Counted from the first letter of the stretch, positions 1 through 7,445 are shown. The stretch: DNA of 10,828 bases from Phlegmacium glaucopus (GCA_015039465.1 MU130681.1:106893-117720); one strand, 5' to 3'. The notes: a model not told the origin generated them from the sequence alone. Numbers and translations: made by a program.

Positions 1-363
1 CTACTGGGCTCATGTGACTTCGCATTAGCTCAAATTTTACATTACTGTTTCGCATATCCGCACCTGGCTAGTTTACTACTCTTGTATTAAGTACCTGTAG
101 CAAGTAGGAGAGGAGGTGAACAAGAGACGGCCAGAGTTTTGACCCCATAAACTTTGCAGCAACGTTCTAAGTCAATAAGTCTCACTCTTTAAGCCACTTC
201 GTGTACTGCGTTATTATTTGCGAACTCCACTATCTTTGCGGTCTACTCTTCTTGCGTATCTCAATACCGCGAACTTCCCTTTAACTCTATCGAGGAAAGC
301 TACATTAACCCCTCCGAACTACGTTACTACTTGCGGTCTGATCCCACCGCAGGTACATCACCG
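1..363 (+). repeat. Left arm of a 363-bp inverted repeat
   Basis: The reverse complement of 4953-5315 matches this segment from the first base to position 363 with no insertion or deletion. By eye there are about 22 differences, nearly all transitions. Similarity stops sharply after 363. Because it starts at base 1, the arm may continue outside the window, so the outer end of the repeat is unknown. The arm is rich in CGC/GCG trinucleotides. A short open frame runs through it, but the differences between arms change its residues, so I do not call it a gene. It could be a terminal repeat of one large element or two solo copies of an LTR-like sequence in opposite orientation. Confidence 0.93.
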
Positions 364-565
364 GGTTAGCCGCCACTCATCCTGGTGCTAAGATAGCCAG
401 CATAGACCAATTAAAGTAAGTCAACCAACTCAAAACTGACAATGTGAGTTACCAATCGAGATGACTTGTACAACTTTCTATACATTTGTATTCTCATTGA
501 TTTCATCAGCCATGCCAAATTTTTGAATTGATGAAGGGATTTGAGTAAAAGAGTCACGGTGTCCT

Positions 566-1490
566 TCATTCATAGGAATATCCCTGGAGTACATAGCTTA
601 TCCTTATTGAATTCTGTGGTTGCCGCGTCAAGTAGTCTCACATATTTGCCTTCTTTCCATTTGGTTCCACTGGCTAATCTACTGGGACTTGACTCTCTAC
701 TGCTTTGAATTATATGGAAACAAAGCCCTACCTCCATGCTGGCTCAAATACAACACAAAGTCATTGAGTTCATCCCAGAGATAATTCCTCCATAAGCGTT
801 GGTCATCAGTTGACGCTGGAGGCTTCTATGAATCTTTGCAGTTTGAGTGGGTTTGAGTCTTTGACTGGTTTCATATCTTTGCTGATTGGGAAAAGCCTTT
901 GCTTCATAGTACATCTTCTGATAATGTCTTTTGCAAGAATAAAGATACCCATCAACACACAGAACTTCTTTGTTCCAACTGGTTTGAGTGAGCCATTGCC
1001 TTCAGCATGACAGATCCAAGTTCTGTCAGATCAAGTATTGAACAGATATCTTACGATACTATTAGGAAGCTCACTGACCTGCATATCCATTGTAATGCCA
1101 AGACTTTTATTGGACAGGAGTCGTTGGTGCTCCTCCAATCCACTAGAAGCTTTCTAACTGAATTCCTAGGGCTCTGTATATGATGCCTGTTGGTTTTGAG
1201 AGTTTTAGTGGAATAAAAGATGGCAGACAGACCCTTGGACTTTTGGTTCAACAGGGGCACTTCTGTTGAGTTTGAAATAAAATTTCCTGAGCAGTGCAAT
1301 TTCCAAGATCCGAGGACTATTCAGAAGCCGACCAGCTAAACCCGCATGAATAGATGCCAACCCGTTTTTTGAGGCCAAGCGTGGCAAGTTGATATAAGAC
1401 CGAATTCTGACTAGTAAAAACTCGGAACAACTCTGTAATAACTCTCACATTTACCCCTGTATCCGACATCTGTGTAACATGGGAGTCTGT
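566..1490 (-). pseudogene. Decayed, frameshifted gene of unknown function
   Basis: Several adjoining minus-strand stretches read like protein but lie in different frames. The 5' piece (about 1317-1490) carries RVITELFRVFTSQN and ends at a TAG at 1317-1319. Near 1335-1345 the sense appears to shift into a second frame (about 1205-1440) with AGLAGRLLNSPRILEIALLR and FYFKLNRSAPVEPKV. Further on are LEEHQRLLSNKSLGI (about 1031-1140), an open stretch at 747-1001 with GYLYSCKRHYQKMYYEAKAF, then DELNDFVLYLSQHGG (about 690-780) and a last short piece (about 570-665). The first junction is the clearest, because both frames look protein-like and meet within about 15 bases. I do not recognise the family. 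It lies downstream, on the same strand, of the RNase H remnant, so it could belong to the same mobile element, but no recombinase or integrase motif was found. Some pieces may be chance open frames. Confidence 0.42.
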
Positions 1491-2863
1491 TCAATTTATG
1501 GTCGAATAATGAATGCACCATATATGGACTGGCAGCATCAGCAATAGACAGCGGAAATCAGGTTTAAATTAGGCACCTGGTATTGATTATCTACTATTTC
1601 TCATTTCAAAGGTAATGATATGCACAAGGCTAGAAATCAGATGTATGAATTAACGCGGCATGAACTGAGATACCTCTGGTGCCCAAGTCAAATATCTTGG
1701 CATGTATGGTCACTCGCGAGATAGATCTAGATCAAAAAATCAAGTTCGCGAGCGCTCAACTATAATATCATAAATCAATAAGTCTGAGTCTGAGTCTCTG
1801 AGCTTCTGATAGGAACTTTGTATTGTTCTTTCCTCTTTCCTCATAGTCTGCGGGTTGAATTACATAAAATGTCTTCTCACCCAAAAGCAGCACTGCACTC
1901 CTGCACGTGATGCCACAGCATTTTATCTGTGCCCTGAGGTTCATTCCCAGAGTCATTAAGCCCTGACTCAGGCCACTGAGGCTTGATCATGATGCTTGAA
2001 GGCCCAGTGAAGGGACATGGTAGTAATGGTCGATGTACATTATCCAGAATAATAATTTTTTGAAACTAAATTGTTAGTAGTATAAATAGCTTTCTTTTTA
2101 ACTTGTGCAGGATTAGATGACTGGTTGAGTGCCAGTGGCTGTCTCGATATACTATGTGTCCACCTTGGTCATCTGCCAATTTTAATTTCTCCATGTTTGA
2201 ACTTCAATATAACATCAGTGATTCTAAAATTTACATTAAATATAAATGTTTGTCATTTTTCACATCACGGGTAATGAACAGAGCGAGAACCTAGGTGCAG
2301 AAACAAGACGAAGAAAACCCTAAAAACAAAACCTAAAACAAAATAGCCAAAATTCAAATAATCTCAATGAAGGCTCTAAATGTGCGAGACGGGGTTTCTA
2401 GGTGGTATGCGCCGATGAGAGCAACTGAGATCAAAATATAGAAGAAGTGCCAGAGCGTAAGCTACTGAAATCTTTGAACCACTCCGCTACTAGTATACAA
2501 CTTGAAGATGCGAGATGATGATTTTTGGAAAAGGTACCTGCTTCGAAGGTCACATGCGCTAGGATCTATCTTCATGATACTAACATAACCGATATTTCAT
2601 TTTAGACACATTGAGCCAGGTAAGTACAGTGAACAAGTTAAACTTACTAAATTGGGCTGTGTAGGCAAGAAAGCCAGAGCAGCCATGGCATTGCTGCCAA
2701 ATTTTTTTTTTTGATGTGTTCTCTTGAATTGGGCTGCATGATGATTCTGGGTGAAAAAAAACAACAGAAAAAAGGTATTGGTAAGATATAACTTTACATA
2801 GGATAACTAATACGACACTTGCTATGATAGAATCAATGAACATCAAATGCGACCAAGTGAAGC
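1491..2863. other. Stretch with no supportable gene
   Basis: I see no gene I can defend here. A 62-codon minus-strand frame at 1768-1956 (containing GEKTFYVIQPADYEERG) could be a coding remnant, but a second frame is open over part of the same bases. The 95-codon minus frame at 2580-2867 is rich in Phe, Ser and Cys and looks like chance. Small marks are a GAGTCT-type tandem of three units at about 1781-1802, a TATAAATA at 2081-2088 with no convincing gene beside it, and a paired CTCGCGAG / TTCGCGAG neighbourhood at about 1711-1755. Confidence 0.5.
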
Positions 2864-3343
2864 TCAAGCTGCCTTAACCTGAATTACTACTCCATGCAAA
2901 TGTTGAGGAATTGGAGGGCTATGATCTAACATCGCATCCAGAGGAGGATACTCTCCATGGGATGGACCATCTGCAGGGTTCTCCTTACCTGGAATCAAAT
3001 CCACCTTCAATTCCAGCCTTGCCTGCTCGCACAGATCAAGGATCCTCTTCTAGATATTGAGTCCATTGTTCAACGTCCACCTCCTCTTCCTCAATGCCTT
3101 AACTACGCCTTTGTTTTCCAACCTCACCAGTACCTTCATATCCCGATACCCACTTGAGAGCAGTGAGAGGATGCTGAGCTCAACGGCAATGAGCTCAGCC
3201 CAGGACATGTTGATATTGCCATCAGACCCAAGAAGAATATTTGGATGGTTTGGGGTGAAGGTCCATGCGAGCCAGTGGTCGTTGAAGATGAAACCTATCC
3301 CATAGGCCGACGCTGATAGGACTGAAAGTTGAATACCTATGGA
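2864..3343 (-). pseudogene. Dead RNase H domain of a retroelement reverse transcriptase
   Basis: The minus-strand frame is open from about 3343 to a TGA at 2864-2866, apart from one in-frame TAG at 3050-3052. In order it shows SASAYGIGFIFNDHWLAW, NMSWAELIAVELSILSLL, RDMKVLVRLENKGVVKAL and, after the stop, KVDLIPGKENPADGPSHG and PPIPQHLHGVV. The pattern (A-S-x-x-GIG, then WAE-AVEL, then V-VR-x-x-N-GVV-AL, then NPADGPS) is that of the RNase H-like domain fused to reverse transcriptase in a retroelement protein family I associate with basidiomycetes. The first catalytic Asp is replaced by Ser (SAS where DAS is usual) and the Asp of the usual SDN is Glu (LEN). With the stop codon, the protein cannot be active. 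The upstream polymerase part is missing; an in-frame TAA at 3344-3346 closes the frame. Family placement (Ty3-like versus tyrosine-recombinase retroelement) is open. Confidence 0.8.
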
Positions 3344-3713
3344 TTATTCAATTTTTCATAATATCATTCTTCAATTGAATCAAAAAGATCAATAACCCAA
3401 CTATGAATTAATCTACAAATTGATACTGTAAGGGTCAAAAGTGTTGACTACACTTGTTGATTAAACTGGAAATTGCATAGTATTAAATGTTAAAACAGCA
3501 GATAACTATGATCTGAATTGATCTATTTATCATACTGTTAAATAACACTACAAAAAGTTCAGACTCTAACCATACAAAAATCCATAATGGTCAAATGAAC
3601 TACTTGCAATCTAAAGTAACTATCAAGTCTACAACTATGAAGGATTGTTATACAAGTCCTAAGGATAACACCAGTAAGTAAAATATCAATAAAAGGTCCT
3701 ACAATAATGAAGC
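3344..3713. other. AT-rich stretch without genes
   Basis: No reading frame here looks like protein on either strand, and I see no repeat, intron set or clear signal. The 86-codon minus frame that overlaps 3559-3819 is produced mainly by the 10-bp tandem array, so it is a repeat artefact. Confidence 0.55.
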
Positions 3714-3829
3714 ATGTGATATCATGTGATACCATGTGATACCATGTGACACGATGTGACACGATGTGACACATGTGACATTTCGTGACATTTTGTAACA
3801 CTTTGTAACACTGTGACATTATGAAACAT
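3714..3829. repeat. 10-bp tandem array (ATGTGATACC type), decaying rightward
   Basis: From 3714 the sequence runs in 10-bp steps: ATGTGATATC, ATGTGATACC twice, ATGTGACACG twice, then progressively altered units (for example ATTTTGTAAC and ACTTTGTAAC) to about 3829. Nearly every unit has a TGTGA, TGTAA or CGTGA core, and several contain the E-box-like CATGTG. The period is close to one DNA helical turn. It sits directly beside the 41-bp array, and both lie upstream of the TATA box at 4125. Confidence 0.88.
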
Positions 3830-4075
3830 ATGACCTCATAAAACCATGATCAGTCATCTAGAAACAAGACATGACATCATAAAACCATGATCGGTCATCT
3901 AGAAACAAGACATGACATCATAAAACAATGATCAGTCATCTAGAAACAAGACATGACATCATAAAACAATGATCAGTCATCTAGAAACAAGACATGACAT
4001 CATAAAACAAGGATTTATCATCCAAAAACAAGACATGACATCATAAAACAGCATCAGTAATCATAAAACATAGAC
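3830..4075. repeat. 41-bp tandem array, six units
   Basis: Units begin at 3830, 3871, 3912, 3953, 3994 and 4035, each 41 bp. They open with ATGACATCAT (ATGACCTCAT in the first) and close with AGAAACAAGAC or a variant. Units 2 to 4 are nearly identical, units 1 and 5 differ moderately, and unit 6 is the most diverged. The opening motif is one base from ATGACGTCAT, the classic bZIP (CRE/ATF) palindrome. Each of the better units also has a TGATCAGTCAT-like core. The array ends about 50 bp before a TATA box, so an upstream activating role is possible but unproven. Confidence 0.93.
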
Positions 4076-4124
4076 CATATCATAGACACCACAGACTCTT
4101 ACCTAATTTTGTTTCTCATTTATG

Positions 4125-4132
4125 TATAAAAG
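4125..4132 (+). promoter_or_regulatory. TATA box, TATAAAAG
   Basis: A full match to the eukaryotic TATA consensus lies 50 bp after the 41-bp array. A pyrimidine-rich stretch at about 4170-4186 lies 45-60 bp downstream and would suit a fungal transcription start. No protein-coding frame follows. What follows is the hairpin repeat cluster and then an AATAAA. Confidence 0.42.
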
Positions 4133-4258
4133 TAGCTAGAAAGCACCAGTAACATTAGTGAATTTGCACTCATTCTTTCTTTCCCAAGTTTCACAAACTG
4201 TGAATTGGCACAAGTTAGAATTGGAATTACAAGTGGACTTGCTTTGCTTCACTCAGTT

Positions 4259-4542
4259 CAAAGGGTATTAAATCCTAAAGGGGCTTACCTTTGTTCTGTG
4301 TAAACCAAGAATATTAAATCCTTTAGGGACTTGTCTTGGAAGCAAGGATATTAAATCCTTTGTCAGAGTCTGAGGATAAAACCTTGTACTATAAAGCTGT
4401 CTCACAGTCTGCCTCAGGGACTTTAAATCATTTGTTGTGGATAGTCAAAGAATATTAAACCCTAAAGGGGCTTGTCTTTGTACTACCAAAATTGGTTATC
4501 ATATAGACAAAGGATATTAAATCCTATAGGGACTTGCCTTTG
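4259..4542 (+). repeat. Dispersed hairpin repeat family, four full copies plus partial ones
   Basis: Full copies lie at 4259-4293, 4305-4339, 4446-4480 and 4508-4542. Each is 35 nt: a 6-nt left arm, a 23-nt loop and a 6-nt right arm. The arms are CAAAGG/CCTTTG (first and fourth), CCAAGA/TCTTGG (second) and CAAAGA/TCTTTG (third), so stem changes are matched on the other side. The loop keeps TATTAAA, a CCT-AGG core and a GGCTT or GACTT. A truncated copy starts at 4343 (CAAGGATATTAAATCC) and a weak one is at about 4416-4434. Within a copy AGGAT can also pair with ATCCT, giving an alternative, mutually exclusive fold. Confidence 0.85.
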
Positions 4543-4564
4543 TTCTATCAAAAAGCACTATATA

Positions 4565-4665
4565 ATAGTCTAAGAAATTGGACTATAAACTTGTTATCAG
4601 AATCATAGTCTAGAGAAATTTGGACTTTAAACTTGAATCATAGTCCAGAACAACTTGGATTTTAA
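4565..4665 (+). repeat. Three-copy 35-40 bp repeat beginning ATAGTC
   Basis: Copies begin at 4565, 4605 and 4640. Each runs ATAGTC(T/C), an A-rich spacer, then GGA(C/T)T and a TAAA tract. The first copy has a perfect ATAGTC/GACTAT dyad with a 10-nt loop. The second keeps AGTC/GACT. The third keeps AGTCC/GGATT with one G-T pair. It follows the hairpin family directly and may belong to the same unit. Confidence 0.72.
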
Positions 4666-4815
4666 AAAGTGTGTTGCTGTTTTATTCAAGAGTATACTGG
4701 TTATACTTTCAAGGAAACCCCAACTTGCACAAAAACAGAGTTTGTTGGTCATTAAAGTTACTGGTTTCTGGATTTGTTGTAGACAATTCCTAAAATAGTA
4801 ATCCTTTGATTACCA

Positions 4816-4821
4816 AATAAA
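4816..4821 (+). terminator. AATAAA polyadenylation-type signal
   Basis: AATAAA lies 684 bp after the end of the TATA box and beyond the last repeat copy. Such hexamers are common in AT-rich DNA, so its value rests only on its position at the end of the repeat cluster. Confidence 0.25.
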
Positions 4822-4952
4822 GCCAAAACTCAATCATATCAATGCATCTACAAATATCTTAGGGGAGGGTGAAGATAAGGAAGAGGATTGTGTGAGCCGC
4901 AATGAGAGATAGGTGGTGGCAAGGAGAGAAAAAGTTGAGGAGCGGTGGGCCG

Positions 4953-5315
4953 CGGTGATGTACCTGCGGTGGGATCAGACCGCAAGTAGTAACATAGTTC
5001 GGAGGGGTTAATGTAGCTTTCCTCGATAGAGCTAAAGAGACGTTCGCGGTATTGAGATACGCAAGAAGAGCAGACCGCGAAGATAGCAAAGTTCGCGAAT
5101 GATAACACAGTACGCAAAGTAGCTTAAAGAATGAGACTTATTGACTTAGAATGTTGCTGCAAAGTTTATGGGATCAAAACTCTGGCCGTCTCTTGTTCGC
5201 CTTCTCTCCTACTTGCTACAGGTACATAATACAAGAGTAGTAAACTAGCCAAGTGCGGATATGCGAAACAGTAATGTAAAATTTGGGCTAATGCGAAGTC
5301 ACATGAGCCCAGTAG
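4953..5315 (-). repeat. Right arm of the 363-bp inverted repeat
   Basis: This is the reverse complement of 1-363, the same length with no gaps. Its inner edge at 4953 is sharp: bases 4860-4952 have no match next to the left arm. Its outer edge is only known to reach 5315, because the left arm is cut by the window start. The next bases carry the same TGCGA motif as the arm. Compared with the left arm, the changes are almost all C/T or G/A, and several sit in CpG. Confidence 0.93.
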
Positions 5316-5828
5316 TTTGGTAACAAAGAAATAGGAGATAAAGTAAAAATAAAAGGGATGAGTAAGGAGGTCAGTTGAATGAGCTCCTGTTTTGAAGGGG
5401 ATGATAAAATAATATATATAGAAAGTTAAAAGAAAGTAAGTTCAAAACAATACGGACCATGATAAAGCCAGTGAAAGAGATGCATATGCGAGCCGTGAAA
5501 GACCGTGAGACTAGGGAGAGGCTGTGTGAAGGTGTGGCTGCGAAGGAATGGAATGGCTAAGCCTGATATTGATTGAGAGAGTCGAAGATATGTTGAAGTA
5601 TGTAGTGAGAAGAGGAATAAGAGTGCTTTTGATAATTATGACGGTCGTAGATGTGATGTGTGAAGGTTATGCGAGTGTTATATCATGTTGTGCGAGGTGC
5701 AAAGGATGTGCGAGAACTGCGGATGAGGGTGCGAACAAACTGGTACTCCCGAGGTGTCCGCGTATACTGCAAAGTTGTTAAAATGCAAAAATAACCAGTT
5801 TACAGACCTAGAGGTTATATGGATCCTA
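5316..5828. other. Non-coding stretch with scattered TGCGA motifs
   Basis: I see no convincing gene. The 77-codon plus frame at 5548-5781 has no recognisable content and no matching signals. TGCGA occurs at 5487, 5539, 5670, 5691, 5709 and 5730, as it does in the adjacent inverted-repeat arm (about 5262 and 5290). The arm's element may therefore extend to about 5765. A poly-purine stretch and TATATATA lie at about 5400-5430. Confidence 0.4.
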
Positions 5829-6119
5829 TCAGCGGGATCGCAATGAATGGCTGTCCCAATTATCTATGATGTATATCTGTGCTGGAGTCTGTTTCTTCTG
5901 AACTGTTCGTACCACCTTTTTGAAAAAAGCCTTGACCTGTTTGAGAGCGCTTTTGTTGCCGGGCTCACATGCCAATCATATCAACAATGACACCTGGCTG
6001 ATATTAAGGTTGGGTTCAAGAGACTCATAGATTGTAATAGGTGGCAGGAAAGCAGGTGACAACCTGGTGTTGGACTGCCTTGATAGAACAGCCTTGATAC
6101 TTGAGTTGACTAGAGATGG

Positions 6120-6475
6120 TGGTGAGGCAGGTGGTGACTCAGCGAGGTGGGATTCGGCAGACTCGTTGAGGGCTTCAATGATGTCATCTGGGATTTTGGA
6201 GGCAGAATTAGCGAGATCGGATTCGGGAGGCTCATTAAGGGCTTCAACGATGTCATTGGGGATTTCTGAGGTGGAATCAGTAGGGTCATATTGGGAGACT
6301 TGTTAAGGGCCTCTACGATGTCATTGGGGATTTCAGGGGTGGAATCAGCAAGAGTGGATTTGGGAGGCTCATTAAGGGCTTTGACGATGTCACTGGGGAT
6401 TTCAGGGACAAAATCAGAGAGGTTAGATTCAGGAGACATGTTTGGGGCGTCGCCAGTGTCATTGGGGACCCCGGA
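6120..6475 (-). repeat. 69-bp coding tandem repeat, five units
   Basis: The anchor GATGTCAT (plus strand) recurs at 6180, 6249, 6317, 6386 and, as AGTGTCAT, at 6455. The spacings are 69, 68, 69 and 69 bp. The single 68 marks the 1-nt deletion that breaks the minus-strand frame. The unit encodes 23 residues rich in Glu, Asp, Pro and Ser. Both outer units are more diverged than the middle ones. Frame-preserving unit length suggests the array grew while the gene was functional. Confidence 0.9.
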
Positions 6476-6617
6476 GTCAGACTGCCTCGCTACACTTGAG
6501 CCTGTAATAGGTGGCTGTGGGGCAGGCAACAACTCGGCAGGAGATGGCTATGAGGCAGGCAGCTACTCAGTGTCAGACTTAGAACTTGGATGACCAAAGT
6601 CATCACTGCTAGAGCAA

Positions 6618-6670
6618 CTAATGGAGAGAAAATTATTGAAATGAGAAGACAAACATTACTATTCCCATAC
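6618..6670 (-). other. 53-nt spliceosomal intron in the pseudogene
   Basis: On the minus strand it starts GTATGG after TTCAG and ends CATTAG before TTGCTC. Splicing joins two frames in phase. The length is typical of basidiomycete introns. Confidence 0.6.
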
Positions 6671-6849
6671 CTGAAGCTGAAGGTATGTGGAAGAAACAAC
6701 CAGACCATTATGCGTAAGTAATATTTGCCACCTCCAGGTATATATCGCACTTCTTGTAGGCCCTGATCCTGACTGCACAATAACGGCAAGGTTTCAGTAC
6801 AGACTACCTCTAGCATGTCTTTTACACATGGGGTCACTGCATGTGGTTA

Positions 6850-7445
6850 AGGTGGGGAGACCAACAAGGCGGCTAAGATGTGTAAGAAGGTGAGTCTATA
6901 TAGTCGAAGGTTATGTTAATGAAGAAAGAAACTGATCCGGGAGATCAGTGAGAATGAATAATAATCATTAAGGAAAGTGGCAGTAGAAGTTAGGGTTTTT
7001 TGACCAAAACAAGGGTCCTGATCCTATGGAAATTTTAATCTAAGATGAGCTGTGAGGCGGGTGGGCCTGAGCAGCATAGCAGAATCTAGGATAGAACAGA
7101 TAAACAGAGAACAGATTCAGGACAGATTGCGTTGAGTCAGGGAAAGAATTTGGTAAGGTGAAAATTTAACAGGAATTATTGGAGTGAAGATAAATGCTTT
7201 GAAAAAGGGAAGTAGAGGGCGGGCCAAAAGAATGATAGATCTGCTCAGATGACGAGCAGGAGATTGTTTGTGGCAGTAAAGCAGAAGAGCTGGTCACCAC
7301 ATAGACAAAATTCTACTTATGTTTATGTTCGTTCCTCGCATTTGCTTAGATAAAATCCATGACTACTAGCCAGCAGTTTTTGCATAACCTATAGCCAGAC
7401 CAATATTATCCTCTGTCTTTTTGGGAGAGAGATAGGGCGACAGCG
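6850..7445. other. Stretch with no supportable gene
   Basis: Upstream (minus strand) of the pseudogene I find no earlier exon I can defend, although CTATATAG at about 6897-6904 could be a minus-strand TATA element. The rest holds no convincing frame or repeat on either strand. Confidence 0.45.

Larger units (their letters stand above)
4155..4840 (+). ncRNA. Candidate structured non-coding transcription unit
   Basis: This is an inference from layout. A TATA box at 4125, preceded by two tandem arrays that could act as upstream elements, is followed by about 690 bp with no open frame of 60 codons or more on either strand and then by AATAAA at 4816-4821. Within it are four hairpins of fixed geometry (4259-4542) and a second repeat family with weaker dyad symmetry (4565-4665). 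The start and end given are guesses, set about 25 bp after the TATA box and about 20 bp after the AATAAA. It could equally be the U3/R-like part of a retroelement or untranscribed satellite DNA. Confidence 0.3.
5829..6846 (-). pseudogene. Pseudogene with 23-residue repeats and a 53-nt intron
   Basis: Reading on the minus strand, exon 1 is open from after a TAA at 6847-6849 and carries MLEVVCTETLPLLC and VRYIPGGGKYYLRIMVW. A 53-nt intron (6618-6670, GTATGG to CATTAG) then joins in phase to SSSDDFGHPSSKSD. Two TAG codons follow (6563-6565 and 6548-6550). After them comes a Pro-rich linker and five 23-residue acidic repeats of the form PEIPNDIVEALNE-PPES-LADS. A 1-nt deletion in the third repeat (about 6281-6290) shifts the frame, and the sense continues one frame over to KAVLSRQSNTRLSPAFLPP. 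One TGA (5976-5978) precedes a basic tail, NKSALKQVKAFFKKVVRTVQ, and the final stop at 5829-5831. No known family was recognised. The matching frames across intron and lesions argue that this was a real gene. The ATG nearest the 5' end of the good sequence is at 6814-6816, but the true start may be in an unseen upstream exon. Confidence 0.68.

Noticed and set aside
2300..2345. Telomere-like AACCCTAAAAAC tract
   Set aside because: Only one AACCCTAAA unit is present, with irregular neighbours, so it is not an array.
2580..2867. 95-codon minus frame
   Set aside because: The composition looks random and the frame starts where the RNase H frame ends, in a different phase, with no family likeness.
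3830..4075. CRISPR-like array
   Set aside because: The repeats are head to tail without distinct spacers, no cas-like gene is present and the setting is eukaryotic.
4848..5117. 89- and 76-codon minus frames across the right inverted arm, with a related frame in the left arm
   Set aside because: The two arms share the frame only because they share the DNA. Differences between them change residues (for example Arg to Cys in the PSELRYYL stretch), and the frame runs past the arm into unrelated sequence. There is no sign of selection on protein.
5548..5781. 77-codon plus frame
   Set aside because: No recognised motif, no promoter or intron signals, and it overlaps the TGCGA-rich extension of the inverted repeat.
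6067..6593. Plus-strand frames of 79 and 100 codons over the 69-bp repeats
   Set aside because: They are shadows of the minus-strand repeat. The minus strand joins in phase across an intron and keeps an acidic repeat with natural composition.
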